From contig JAPPNU010000003.1 of assembly GCA_028873695.1 (NCBI GenBank), forward strand, positions 1 through 64,000: 64,000 nt of DNA, given 5' to 3'. Position numbers and translations under genes: made by a program. Origin of the DNA: Gemmatimonadota bacterium (GTDB lineage Bacteria; Latescibacterota; UBA2968; GCA-2709665). This document shows positions 17,874 to 26,710 of the stretch, piece by piece. How positions within the stretch are numbered: position 1 is the first letter of the stretch; every line of letters starts with the position of its first letter. The notes below the pieces were generated by a model. That model worked only from the letters and a program-made list of their open reading frames with translations, had not been told where the DNA came from and searched no databases.

Positions 17874-18863
17874 TCACATCTCCAGAATCCGCTCTGTCTC
17901 ATCCTTGAGCGACGCCTCCAGCCGGGGACCGTACTGCGCCACCACGCGCATCGACGCGTAGTTCGCCAGTTTCGCCGACTGTTCCGCGTCCAATCCGTGG
18001 GTCATCCCGAACAGATAAGCGCCGGCGAACATATCCCCCGCGCCGTTGGTGTCTACCGCGTCAACGCCGAAGCCCGGTGAACGGATTCGCTCGCCCCCGT
18101 TCCACACAACGGCGCCTTCGGCCTCATACGTTACCGCATAGGCGCCGACCAGCTCTTCCAGAGCGGAGCAAGCGTCATCCTCATTGCCGGTTTCCGTAAA
18201 GGCCCACGCTTCGGCCTCATTGCAAAAAAGCAGATCCACCCCGCCGGCCACGAGCGCCCGCATCCGGTCTCCGAACGCGGCTACAATGGATGGGTCGCTC
18301 AGCGACAGCGACACCCGGGTGCCCCCCGCGCGTGCTGCTGCCTGGGCGGCCACCGCCGCATCGAACCCCTTGTCCGAGGCCACCAGATACCCTTCGATGT
18401 ACAGGTAGTCGCTCTCCTGTATCACATCAGGCTCAAGCTGTTCGGGCCCGAACGTCCCCGTAATGCCCAGAAACGTATTCATCGTGCGATCGGCATCGTC
18501 CGTGATCATCACCAGGCATTTTCCTGTAATGCCTTCGCCCTGAAACCGATTGGAAGCAACGCCTGCCGCCGCCAGGTCCTGGAGATAAAAGTCCCCGTAC
18601 GCGTCCTTCGCCACCTTACACGCGTAGTATGCCTTACCACCAAGATTGGCCACGGCGATCATCGTATTCGCAGCGGACCCGCCCGATGAGCGCTTCAGGA
18701 CGTCATCGCCCAGTCGCCGGAGGAGTTCGTGGTGCCGGTCCCCCTCAATCAATGTCATGACGCCCTTTTCGATTCCAGCCGTGGCGAGAAAGCCGGACGT
18801 TACCCGATACTGAATGTCCACCATCGCATTGCCGATGCCGTACACGTTAAACGCCCTGGCCAT
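17874..18863 (-). CDS. Adenosine kinase-like PfkB family sugar kinase
   Basis: A 329-residue ribokinase-fold kinase. Matching features are GIGNAMVDIQ at the start, the substrate lid, RSSGGSAANT (PfkB signature 1) and DAVDTNGAGDMFAGAYLFG (signature 2), where the aspartate is the catalytic base and GAGD the anion hole. Overall it resembles bacterial adenosine kinases, which convert adenosine to AMP, although ribokinase-like sugar activity cannot be excluded. The ATG at 18863 has AAGGAG seven bases upstream. It is a single-gene unit with a terminator downstream. Confidence 0.88.
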   Translation of the reverse strand: MARAFNVYGIGNAMVDIQYRVTSGFLATAGIEKGVMTLIEGDRHHELLRRLGDDVLKRSSGGSAANTMIAVANLGGKAYYACKVAKDAYGDFYLQDLAAAGVASNRFQGEGITGKCLVMITDDADRTMNTFLGITGTFGPEQLEPDVIQESDYLYIEGYLVASDKGFDAAVAAQAAARAGGTRVSLSLSDPSIVAAFGDRMRALVAGGVDLLFCNEAEAWAFTETGNEDDACSALEELVGAYAVTYEAEGAVVWNGGERIRSPGFGVDAVDTNGAGDMFAGAYLFGMTHGLDAEQSAKLANYASMRVVAQYGPRLEASLKDETERILEM

Positions 18864-18993
18864 ACGCGCTCCTTGCAAAAACGGTCGGATTCCTTATCAT
18901 ATTGGCATTCCGGGTCTGCGCGGTCACCGCGGTCGGCGGCGTGGTCAGTCGCCTTCCATTACCCTCAATTCGAAAAAAGACAACCGTTAATTT

Positions 18994-19022
18994 GCCACAA
19001 AAAGCACAAAGGGCACAGAAGG
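18994..19022 (+). repeat. GCCACA-type short repeat, copy 1
   Basis: The unit reads roughly GCCACA, an A run, GCACAAAGG, GCACAGAAGG. A similar unit lies in inverted orientation at 19171-19202 and a shorter direct one at 19241-19260. Comparable short repeats are common between genes of uncultivated bacteria; function unknown. Confidence 0.6.
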
Positions 19023-19170
19023 TAACGGTGCGAAAGCGGCGTATTCTGTCAGACCGGATCATTTTCGTTACCATAATACATCGACCCGGAACAGAAAACT
19101 ATCTCTTTTGTGGATGATTTGCCCTGGAACCACTGCGACCCGGGATCGAAGACGACCTGTGACTGGTTTG

Positions 19171-19202
19171 ACCTTTTGTGTGTTTTTGTGTGTTATGTGG
19201 CT
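19171..19202 (-). repeat. GCCACA-type short repeat, inverted copy 2
   Basis: Its reverse complement begins GCCACATAACACACAAA and ends AAAAGGT. It resembles copy 1 at 18994-19022 imperfectly, so the two form an inverted pair about 150 bases apart. Confidence 0.5.
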
Positions 19203-19240
19203 GGTGTTTTTTCGCGGAAAACGGGTCGTGCGCGACAATA

Positions 19241-19260
19241 GCCACTGAGAGCACAGAAGG
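19241..19260 (+). repeat. GCCACA-type short repeat, copy 3
   Basis: The 20-base unit reads GCCACTGAGAGCACAGAAGG, in the same orientation as copy 1 and ending in the same GCACAGAAGG. It lies 50 bases ahead of the FkbM start. Confidence 0.5.
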
Positions 19261-19310
19261 ACGACAAGCCGACAGGCAGGTGAAGACACGCCTGCGGAAG
19301 GGATTCGGAT

Positions 19311-20087
19311 TTGAGTACGACCATTACCTGCAACGTGCGTGATCTGACGATCGTTATCGACGTCGACGCAGACGGTGAATGCGAGGACTCCAGGAACCAC
19401 GAACTCTGGCGGGCGAATTCGTTTAACGAGAAAGAACCCGACACCCTGGATTGGATCGACACCTGGTTCCGTCCCGGCGAGACGATTTACGACGTCGGCG
19501 CAAATATCGGGCAATACTCGCTTTACGCGGCACGCAGACTGGACGGACAGGCGCAGATCCTCGCTTTTGAACCTGAAGCTCTCAATCACGCCAAACTGAA
19601 CAGGAACATTCTGCTCAACGGCCTTGGAGAGGTCGTCACGGCCTATCCGATTGCCATTTCGGACCGGACGGCCATACAGCACTTTTACTCGAAGACCTTT
19701 GCCCCGGGCGCCGCGCTCCACGCGCTGGGCGAACCCGTAACGCAGGGCGCCGTACCGTTTGCGCCGCAGAACCGCCAGGGTACGGCGGCCGTGTCACTGG
19801 ACGACCTCACCGGCAGGTTCGGACTTCCGTTTCCGAACCACGTCAAAGTCGACGTCGACGGTATCGAGGACAAGATTGTCGCCGGCGCATCGCGAACGCT
19901 TGAGGATGAGAGGCTCAAGACGGTACTCATCGAAGTCTATATGTTCGAAGATATGGCAGAAAAAATCGAAACGGCCTTCTTCAAGCGGGGCTTCGCCCTG
20001 GCCAACGTCATCCCGGTCGACTACACCGAAGGCATCGTTCAGAACCTGATCTTCAGTCGCGAAGCGACAACCCGGAAGGCGACCTGA
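19311..20087 (+). CDS. FkbM family methyltransferase
   Basis: A 258-residue SAM-dependent methyltransferase. The SAM-binding strand and loop are YDVGANIGQYSLYAA (about 61-75); FEPE marks the acidic end of strand 2, and HVKVDVDGIE (about 180-189) is the FkbM-type motif near the active site. The family methylates hydroxyls on sugars or polyketides. The start is TTG at 19311, behind GGAAGGGA. It is followed after 9 bases by the M24 peptidase gene, so they are probably co-transcribed, though a functional link is not obvious. Confidence 0.87.
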   Translation: MSTTITCNVRDLTIVIDVDADGECEDSRNHELWRANSFNEKEPDTLDWIDTWFRPGETIYDVGANIGQYSLYAARRLDGQAQILAFEPEALNHAKLNRNILLNGLGEVVTAYPIAISDRTAIQHFYSKTFAPGAALHALGEPVTQGAVPFAPQNRQGTAAVSLDDLTGRFGLPFPNHVKVDVDGIEDKIVAGASRTLEDERLKTVLIEVYMFEDMAEKIETAFFKRGFALANVIPVDYTEGIVQNLIFSREATTRKAT

Positions 20088-20096
20088 GGAAACACC

Positions 20097-21371
20097 ATGC
20101 CCATATTCGAGAATCACGTGCTGGAAAGCAGGCGGAAACGCGCCGCCGGCGTCTTTGGCGACGACCCGCCGACCGTACTCTTCAGCTCCGGAAAGCCCGT
20201 TCAGATTCCCGGCGGACAGGACCAGACCTATCCGTTCGTTCCCTACCCCGAATACTACTGGCTCACGGGTTCAAGACGCTGGGGCGGCGTGCTCGCGTTC
20301 GATCCGCAAGACGGCTGGACTCACTTCGTGCGGCCGGTTTCACCGAACGAACGGTTGTGGGAAGGCGGCGGCGAGGAGGTCGAGGGCGAGGACGTCGCCG
20401 GACTTCAGAGCTGGCTGGAACAACGTCCGGGCCGACCCGTCGCGGTCATCGGAGCGGCCGTGGACAATGTCAAGAACGACGATCAGCGGGCAAAGGCGCT
20501 CCAGGTATCCATCGATGGCGTTCGCCGGCGGAAGGACGCCGCCGAGATCGCATTGATCGAACGGGCGGCCGCGGCAACGGCGGCAGGCCACGCGAGAGCC
20601 CGAGAAGCCATTCGGCCCGGAGTGAGCGAACGCCGCATCCGCGTTGAAATGGAAGCCGAGATGTTCAGACAGGGCGCCGACGGCGTCGCCTTCGACACGA
20701 TCGTGGGCGCGGGAACTCACGCGGCCGTACTCCACTTCGAACCCGGCGCCAGGACCGTGAAACCCGACGACCTGGTCCTCATCGACGCCGGCGCGGCCAT
20801 CGCGGGCTATGCGGCCGACGTCACCCGAACCTATCCGGCCGGAGACCGTTTCACCCCGCGGCAGCAGGCCATCTACGACCTCGTCCTTGCCGCCCAGCTG
20901 GAAGCCGTCTCCACGTGCCGGAGAGACGTCGAATGGCACGAGGTACACAGGGCCGCGGCGCGCGTTATCGCTCTGGGACTCTGTGACCTCGGTATCCTGA
21001 AAGGCGAACCGGACGAGGTCCTTGAAAGCGGCGCTGTTTCTCTCTTCCTGCCCCACGGCGTCGGCCATATGGTCGGCCTCGGCGTGCGGGACGTGGGCGG
21101 CCGCGCAGCCGGACGCGAAGTCAGCGTCTACTGCGGCATCCGTATGCGGTTGGACCTTCCGCTGGAGGAAGGCTTCCTGATGACCGTCGAGCCCGGCGTG
21201 TACTTCGTTCCCGCGTTGCTCGACGACTCCGAGCGGCGCGAACGCTATGCCGGAATGGTCGACTGGGACGCACTTGAGCCCTGGCGGCCGGTAGGCGGTG
21301 TCCGCATCGAGGACAACGTGCTCATCACCGCCGCCGAACCGCGCATCCTGACGTCCGAAATCCCGAAGTGA
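20097..21371 (+). CDS. M24 family Xaa-Pro aminopeptidase-like protein
   Basis: A 424-residue pita-bread metallopeptidase with an N-terminal creatinase/prolidase-like domain (about 1-160) and a catalytic domain. The two-metal ligands appear in order: Asp in LIDAGA, Asp in AADVTRTYP, His in LPHGVGHMVGL, Glu in TVEPGVYF and Glu in VRIEDNVLIT. It is expected to cleave N-terminal residues before proline, or dipeptides ending in proline. GAGGAAAC precedes the ATG. It sits directly after the FkbM gene and ends with AAG TGA, one of several genes showing that TGA is an ordinary stop in this genome. Confidence 0.93.
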   Translation: MPIFENHVLESRRKRAAGVFGDDPPTVLFSSGKPVQIPGGQDQTYPFVPYPEYYWLTGSRRWGGVLAFDPQDGWTHFVRPVSPNERLWEGGGEEVEGEDVAGLQSWLEQRPGRPVAVIGAAVDNVKNDDQRAKALQVSIDGVRRRKDAAEIALIERAAAATAAGHARAREAIRPGVSERRIRVEMEAEMFRQGADGVAFDTIVGAGTHAAVLHFEPGARTVKPDDLVLIDAGAAIAGYAADVTRTYPAGDRFTPRQQAIYDLVLAAQLEAVSTCRRDVEWHEVHRAAARVIALGLCDLGILKGEPDEVLESGAVSLFLPHGVGHMVGLGVRDVGGRAAGREVSVYCGIRMRLDLPLEEGFLMTVEPGVYFVPALLDDSERRERYAGMVDWDALEPWRPVGGVRIEDNVLITAAEPRILTSEIPK

Positions 21372-21449
21372 TCCCCGAAGCCGAATGGGAAGGGCCGGAT
21401 CGGAGCGTGGTACGCCGCCACAGCAGCCACCATGAGGGTCGTCGAGTTC

Positions 21450-22811
21450 ATGTCTGAACCATCCCCTGCCTCGTCGCGCGCGCCCGGACCGCACGGGCTT
21501 CCGCTTCTGGGCTGTGTCCTTCCGTTCCGGAAAGATCCCATCGGGTATCTGATGGACGCCTGGACCCGGTACGGCGACGTGGTCAGGCTCGACATCCGGG
21601 GCAAGACGGTACACCTGGTCACACGCCCGGAGCACATCGAACACGTACTCGTGCGCAAACGCCGCACCTATTTCAAGGGCTATGGATACGATGACCAGAA
21701 GCTGCTGCTGGGAGAGGGGCTGATAACCAGCGAGGGGGATCTCTGGGAACGGCAGCACCGGATCATGCAGCCGTTCTTTACGCCCAGGGGAACGATGCGG
21801 TTCATGGATGTGATGGTGAATGCGATTCGCGAGATGCTCGCCCGATGGGAGCCGCTGGCGAACGGCGAACGCGTGATCCAGGTGGACGAGGAGATGGCGC
21901 GCCTGACGGGAAATATCATCGTCCGCATCCTCTTCAGCAGGGACCTGAACGACCAGGCGTCCGGGATCGACGAGGCGTTTCAGTATTGCGTGGAGTTCAT
22001 CGACCGACGTTCCGCCGATCTGATCGCGCTGCCCATGTTCGTCCCTACGTCCGCAAACCGGCGATTCAAACGATGCCTTTGCGAAATCCACCGGTACATC
22101 GACGAACGTATCGACGAGCGTCGCGACGGTCCCGAGGAGGAGGATCTGCTCTCGGTTCTCATGAATGCCCGCGACGAGGAAACGGGTGTGCGGATGGACC
22201 GGCGGCAACTGCGGGATGAACTGGTCACGCTGTTCGTTGCGGGATATCAGACAACAATGCACGCCCTCACGTGGACGTGGTACCTGCTGGATCGACATCC
22301 ACAGGTGGCCGGAAGGCTGTGGGAGGAACAGCGTTCGATCCTGAACGGGCGTCTGCCCGGCCTCGAGTCCGTCCACGAACTGAGCCATGCCCGAATGGTG
22401 TTCCAGGAAGCCATGCGACTTTACCCGCCGATCAAGGTGATCGTCCGGGAGGCCGCGGGCGACGACGAGATCGACGGGTACGGCATCCCCGCTGGGTCGC
22501 TGGTGATCGTAAGTCCTTATATCACGCAACGCCATCCAGCTCTCTGGGAGAACCCGGATACGTTCGACCCCGAACGATTCACCCCGGAACAGACGGAAAG
22601 ACGCTCCCGCTACGCCTACCTGCCCTTCAGCGCCGGGCCGCGGATCTGCCTGGGCGGCAATTTCGCGATGCTGGAAGCCGTGCTGGTGCTGGCGATGGTG
22701 ACCCGGCAGTACCGGCTTCAGCTTGTTCCCGGGCATCCCGTCGCGCCCTCGATGGACGTGAAGACGTGGCCGCTATACGGCATGCCGATGACGGTACACC
22801 GGCGCGAGTAG
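21450..22811 (+). CDS. Cytochrome P450
   Basis: A 453-residue P450. The proline-rich N terminus, the K-helix EAMR motif, the PERF segment and the heme loop PFSAGPRICLGG (cysteine near residue 400) are present. The I-helix reads FVAGYQTTMHALTW: where most P450s have an acidic residue before the conserved threonine, this one has glutamine. No membrane anchor is visible, so it is a soluble bacterial-type enzyme needing separate redox partners, none of which are here. It converges on the GH3 gene, 13 bases away. An upstream ATG at 21432 is an alternative start. Confidence 0.92.
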   Translation: MSEPSPASSRAPGPHGLPLLGCVLPFRKDPIGYLMDAWTRYGDVVRLDIRGKTVHLVTRPEHIEHVLVRKRRTYFKGYGYDDQKLLLGEGLITSEGDLWERQHRIMQPFFTPRGTMRFMDVMVNAIREMLARWEPLANGERVIQVDEEMARLTGNIIVRILFSRDLNDQASGIDEAFQYCVEFIDRRSADLIALPMFVPTSANRRFKRCLCEIHRYIDERIDERRDGPEEEDLLSVLMNARDEETGVRMDRRQLRDELVTLFVAGYQTTMHALTWTWYLLDRHPQVAGRLWEEQRSILNGRLPGLESVHELSHARMVFQEAMRLYPPIKVIVREAAGDDEIDGYGIPAGSLVIVSPYITQRHPALWENPDTFDPERFTPEQTERRSRYAYLPFSAGPRICLGGNFAMLEAVLVLAMVTRQYRLQLVPGHPVAPSMDVKTWPLYGMPMTVHRRE

Positions 22812-22824
22812 AAATCATCCCGGT

Positions 22825-24519
22825 TTAACTTCCGCGACGGGACTGACCTTCCTCCTCCGTCTCAAGTGTATTCAGGATCGCGCCAGCATCCTCTTCGGCG
22901 GGTTCGGGGCTGAGAATCCGCCATTTGTACTGGGTATCCCGTTTGCCCGCACCCGCTGCGCGCAGCACCTCAGCTTCCGCCCATCCCGGACGCATCAGAT
23001 GGAGGCACGGCGGCGCCAGCCTCCGGGAGCGGCGTTTCTCAGCGTATTCCACATTGACATCCGCCAGTGCGCGGTCCAGGTGGGGAATTACCTCGTTTTC
23101 GAGGAAATCCCGCGAGAACGCTCCCTTCAACTCCGCGTAGATCTCGTACCGACGTGCCTCCACGCTCGCCACCACCCGAAACTGCTCGACGACGGATACG
23201 TCATATCGGCGACGGACCGCTTTGAGCGCCAGCAGGAGATGATTGACGTGCATTTTCTCGCCCGTGATGCTCGTCATGTCCCGGCCCTTGCGGATGAAGG
23301 CCAGTAGCGGCGCGTTCCGGTAGAAGCCGGTCACCTGTACGACGTCGTGAATATCGTAGCGGTAAAGGCCTCCGGGGGTGGTCAGCAGCACCGCATAGTT
23401 CACGCCCGACTCCAGTTCATGGCTGGAGAGCACCGGTGGATTGGCGTCATCCATTGAGGCTTCGGGGATGAACTCGTAGTAATTCCCGTTCAGCGAGAGA
23501 ATGCCGGAAGCGGTATGGTCCCGGTTCGGAAGGGTGAAATGTCCTTCGCTGGCCAGAAAGCCCAGGTCGCGCATGGGGACGTCGCCGTAATACTCCGGCA
23601 GCTTACGCGCCTGAACGCCCACGCTGCCTCCCAGCCAGCACCCGATGAGTTTCAGGTCCGGCCAGCAATCCGCCGGAAGGAGCGATCCGGTACGGTCCAA
23701 TACGCCCTCGAGGACCCTTGCGCGGTCAGGATCCGGCTCCATGAAGGCGGAGAGCCGTTCGGCAAGCTGCGGTTGGTCCGGCAGGTCGATGCCGGGCGCG
23801 CCGTCGCGAACCGCGCGAACGATGGCCTCGGGGTTTTTGAGTGCGGTTTCGGCAAGGCGAATGAGCGTGCTCGGATTGGGGGTTCCGATGTACGAAACGC
23901 GCCTGGCCAGCGCCAGACGTGCGGCCACGAAGTAGCGGCGATCGTAGTCCTTGATCTCCGAAACCGCGTAAGGGACCGCGTAAGTGCTGCGGATAGGCCC
24001 GGGAATCCGCTGGTAGAGCATGCCGGACGCGCTGCCGTACGGAAGTCCGGAGGGTGTGTAGCCCTCGATCGCCCTGCTGACAATCCCGACAAATGCCCCG
24101 TCCAGAAACCCGGGATGGTCCTGAAGCGCGCGATAGATCCACTCCAGGGAAAATCCGGACGCGAGCCGCATGGACTCGGGGGTGACCGGGATGTACTTCG
24201 GTTCTCCCGTGGTCCCGCTCGTCATGTTCAACATACGGGGGGCGGCCGCGGTCAGTACGGCCCGCTCGCCCGCGGTGATACGGTTGACGTAGGGTCGCAG
24301 CCCTTCGTAGTCTCGGATCGGGACCTGACGGCGGAAGTCGGCTTCCGTGTGGATCGACGCGAAGCCATGGTCCTTTCCAAACGCTGTGTCGGCGTTGGCC
24401 TTTACCAGGCGTTGAAGGAAGGCGTTCTGCGCGGCGTGCGGGCGCTCGGCCGCGCGGTCGAGCTTCCGGGCGAGGCCGGATCCCTTCATCCGGATGATCG
24501 TTTTGACGAGCATTCCCAT
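22825..24519 (-). CDS. GH3 auxin-responsive promoter family acyl-adenylating enzyme
   Basis: A 564-residue protein of the GH3 superfamily, relatives of plant enzymes that adenylate a carboxylate and join it to an amino acid. The ATP-binding loop SGTTGEPK is at 101-108. LGFLASEGHFTLP, YRYDIHDVVQVTG and ITGEKMHVNHLL cover the conserved adenylation motifs and the hinge. Bacterial members exist but are little studied. It is the third gene of an operon, 3 bases after a dipeptide-epimerase-like gene. That neighbour suggests the product is an acyl-amino acid or peptide-like conjugate, which is inference. Confidence 0.88.
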   Translation of the reverse strand: MGMLVKTIIRMKGSGLARKLDRAAERPHAAQNAFLQRLVKANADTAFGKDHGFASIHTEADFRRQVPIRDYEGLRPYVNRITAGERAVLTAAAPRMLNMTSGTTGEPKYIPVTPESMRLASGFSLEWIYRALQDHPGFLDGAFVGIVSRAIEGYTPSGLPYGSASGMLYQRIPGPIRSTYAVPYAVSEIKDYDRRYFVAARLALARRVSYIGTPNPSTLIRLAETALKNPEAIVRAVRDGAPGIDLPDQPQLAERLSAFMEPDPDRARVLEGVLDRTGSLLPADCWPDLKLIGCWLGGSVGVQARKLPEYYGDVPMRDLGFLASEGHFTLPNRDHTASGILSLNGNYYEFIPEASMDDANPPVLSSHELESGVNYAVLLTTPGGLYRYDIHDVVQVTGFYRNAPLLAFIRKGRDMTSITGEKMHVNHLLLALKAVRRRYDVSVVEQFRVVASVEARRYEIYAELKGAFSRDFLENEVIPHLDRALADVNVEYAEKRRSRRLAPPCLHLMRPGWAEAEVLRAAGAGKRDTQYKWRILSPEPAEEDAGAILNTLETEEEGQSRRGS

Positions 24520-24522
24520 CGT

Positions 24523-25683
24523 CTATACCTCACCAAGAATCGTCGTGGTTTCCGCGTGCGCGCGCAGGACGTCATCGCGTACGTCAACGCCTAGCCCCGG
24601 ACCTCCCAGCAGCGGCGCCTGTCCGCCGCGGCCGAACGCAACGGATTCTTGAGACACGTCTTCCACGAGCAACCTGTTTCCGTAGGATCCCTCCACAAAC
24701 GATACCCGCTCGAGATGGGCAGCCAGGTGACGCCCGGCGGCCGAGAGGATGGCCGATTCTCCCACCTGGCAGCCGAGTTGCAACCGCAGCCCGGCGCGAT
24801 CGGCCATGCGGGCGATCTCCAGCGTGCGCGCGAGACCGCCGCACTTGGAGGCGCGCAGATTGAAGAAATCGCATGCTCCTGCCTGAATCAGCGCCTCCGC
24901 GTCGGCGAGGGTGACAAGCGATTCGTCAGCCATGATCGGAATTGGCGACCGGGAACGAACATTTGCCAGTACCGCGGGATCACCGCGGGGAATGGGCTGC
25001 TCCGCGCAGGCGATATCGAGCGGCGCCAGCGCCTCGAGCATTGTTACGGCTTCTTCAGGCGTGTAGGCGCAGTTTGCGTCGACCCTGAGCGAGACTTCGG
25101 GGCCCACCGCATCGCGGACGGCCGCGACGCGTTCTCGAGCGTCGTTCCCGTCGATCTTTATCTTGACGGCCGGAAGCCCGTATTCCGCACAGACTCGCGC
25201 AAGCCTGACCGCGCTATCGATGGGACCGCCGCTGATGACGCCGCTGTAGGTGACGGAGGCACGCCTCGGCCTGAGAATCTCGCCCAGAGACCGTTGGCAG
25301 CGACGCAGCAGGACGTCGAGCAGCGCCAGTTCGCAGGCCGCCCTGGCGGCATGCCACGCGACCACGCCGCCGGCATCGCCGTCGGGCAGGCTCCGTTCCA
25401 CCAGGTCCAGCAGGCGACCGGCGTCAGGGCCGGGATCCGTCGCCGGAAAGTCTGAGTCCGCGATGGCGGGCCAGAGGCAATTGGCGATGCGGTCGACGCA
25501 GGTCTCGACGGTCTCACCCGTCACGTACGGACGCGGCAGGCCTTCACCGTAGCCGACCGTGCCGTCTTCGGCGGTCAGGCGCAGGACGACCGAGTCCGAG
25601 CGGGACCGCACCGAAGCGCTGTGTCCGAACGCCTCGACGAAAGGAATCCGGAGGGCGAAGCAGGTTGCGCCGATGATCCTCAT
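24523..25683 (-). CDS. Muconate lactonizing/dipeptide epimerase-type enolase superfamily enzyme
   Basis: A 386-residue enolase-superfamily protein of the MLE subgroup. It has the catalytic lysines on both sides of the barrel: K174 and K176 of KIKID, and K280 in RASKCGG. The metal ligands are D202 (DAN), E228 (EQP) and D253 (ADES). A lysine on each face fits dipeptide epimerases, muconate cycloisomerases and o-succinylbenzoate synthases; specificity cannot be decided by eye. GAGGA lies six bases before the ATG, inside the end of the HAD gene. It is the second gene of the HAD-MLE-GH3 operon, with gaps of 8 and 3 bases. Confidence 0.88.
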   Translation of the reverse strand: MRIIGATCFALRIPFVEAFGHSASVRSRSDSVVLRLTAEDGTVGYGEGLPRPYVTGETVETCVDRIANCLWPAIADSDFPATDPGPDAGRLLDLVERSLPDGDAGGVVAWHAARAACELALLDVLLRRCQRSLGEILRPRRASVTYSGVISGGPIDSAVRLARVCAEYGLPAVKIKIDGNDARERVAAVRDAVGPEVSLRVDANCAYTPEEAVTMLEALAPLDIACAEQPIPRGDPAVLANVRSRSPIPIMADESLVTLADAEALIQAGACDFFNLRASKCGGLARTLEIARMADRAGLRLQLGCQVGESAILSAAGRHLAAHLERVSFVEGSYGNRLLVEDVSQESVAFGRGGQAPLLGGPGLGVDVRDDVLRAHAETTTILGEV

Positions 25684-25691
25684 CTCGGTCC

Positions 25692-26396
25692 TCAGAGCGG
25701 CGCGAGGCCGCAGCGTCCCGGGCGCAGTCGCATCGCAGACCGGATGCCCTGGAGTTCCCTGATAGACGAAATCGTGAGATCGGGAATCTCGGCGGCGCGC
25801 CGCGGCGTCTGAAACCGTGAAAATCCCTGCAAAACCCGCATCGTCAGACAGCCGCGAGATTTGGCGGGGCCGACGTCGCTATCGAGCCGGTCGCCAACCA
25901 TCAATATCCCGTCGGGCGTGCACCCCGCCCGCGAAACGGCGGCGCCGAATATTCTCGAATCGGGCTTGGAAATGCCGAGTTCAGCAGATGCCAGAACAAC
26001 AGAAAACCGGTCCCTGATACCCCAATCCGAAAGCCGCTTCTCGGTCCCTTCCGACTGGTTGGCGATGACGCCGAGCCTGAATTTCCGCGAAAGCGTCTCG
26101 AGCATCTCCGGTACGCCAGGGTACATGAGCTCCCGTTCTTTCGCGTAACGCGCGGCGCTTTCAATCGCGTGTCGCTGGTCCTCCGTGAGATCGAGCCGCG
26201 CCAGCATGGCGCGAAACGGGCTCGGCGCGAAATTCGTCGCCGCCTGTTCGCACAGCCGAATGAGTTCGTCGACGGAATGGCGCATCCCATACCCCCGGAC
26301 ACGCTCGCACACGCCCCTTAGACGCGCCCGGTGCGCCCGGGTTTCGTCCACCAGCGTCCAGCCCAGATCCAGAAAGATCCATTCGATGTTGGTCAT
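25692..26396 (-). CDS. HAD family hydrolase
   Basis: A 234-residue haloacid-dehalogenase-like protein. Motif I is FLDLGWTLVDE with nucleophile Asp10; the residue two positions on, usually the acid/base aspartate, is glycine, as in the GG-type subgroup. The cap is helical. ISKPDSRIF carries the motif III lysine and GDRLDSDVG is motif IV. It probably hydrolyses a small phosphate ester, with the substrate unknown. It opens the operon containing the epimerase and GH3 genes, 8 bases from the former. Confidence 0.88.
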   Translation of the reverse strand: MTNIEWIFLDLGWTLVDETRAHRARLRGVCERVRGYGMRHSVDELIRLCEQAATNFAPSPFRAMLARLDLTEDQRHAIESAARYAKERELMYPGVPEMLETLSRKFRLGVIANQSEGTEKRLSDWGIRDRFSVVLASAELGISKPDSRIFGAAVSRAGCTPDGILMVGDRLDSDVGPAKSRGCLTMRVLQGFSRFQTPRRAAEIPDLTISSIRELQGIRSAMRLRPGRCGLAPL

Positions 26397-26533
26397 AGAT
26401 GGGGGTCCGCTGCGGCGGCATTATCACGTCTTGGGCACTGATGACGCGCCGCTGGGTCCTCAGTGCCGTCCGGCAGTTGACAGCCTGGTACGATTCCAAT
26501 ATACTGTTGCGTTTCCATTTCTCAAGCCATATC

Positions 26534-26571
26534 AAGAAGCTGTCTTAAAATTCCCAGCGGCCTTCGCGCGG
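26534..26571 (+). repeat. Dispersed repeat R2, copy 1
   Basis: This 38-base segment, starting AAGAAGCTGTCTTAAAA, matches 29341-29378 at 36 of 38 positions. Copy 1 lies in the non-coding region ahead of the nuclease gene. Its origin is unknown; it may be the end of a larger degraded element. Confidence 0.75.
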
Positions 26572-26598
26572 CTGCAAGAGCGCCGGTCGGCGTTGGGC

Positions 26599-26632
26599 AA
26601 ACCCGCCCGTATAGACAAATATGGGCGGGTTT
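26599..26632 (+). terminator. Terminator-like hairpin upstream of the nuclease gene
   Basis: AAACCCGCCC pairs with GGGCGGGTTT across a 14-base loop, followed by a short T run on the plus strand. No plus-strand gene ends just before it. It could be an attenuator of the nuclease gene at 26711, or part of the repeat-bearing element. Confidence 0.5.
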
Positions 26633-26710
26633 TCCCGCCTTGACCGCCACTTTTTCGCTCGCGCTCGGGAACTCACCGGTAATTTTAAAACAACTTCTAA
26701 GGAGCGTGTT

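Larger units (their letters stand above)
18864..19310. other. Intergenic region with CACA-type repeats
   Basis: About 450 bases between the divergent PfkB and FkbM genes. The region is richer in A and T than its surroundings and holds three copies of a short GCCACA-rich repeat (listed separately). I find no gene in it. Confidence 0.6.
26397..26710. other. Divergent intergenic region with repeat R2 and a hairpin
   Basis: About 310 bases between the HAD gene (minus) and the nuclease gene (plus). It contains repeat R2 copy 1 at 26534-26571 and a GC-rich hairpin at 26599-26632. I find no gene in it. Confidence 0.6.

Noticed and set aside
20340..22736. 798-codon open frame on the minus strand
   Set aside because: It is antisense to the M24 peptidase and P450 genes, which carry complete active sites. 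No homology is seen in the antisense text.
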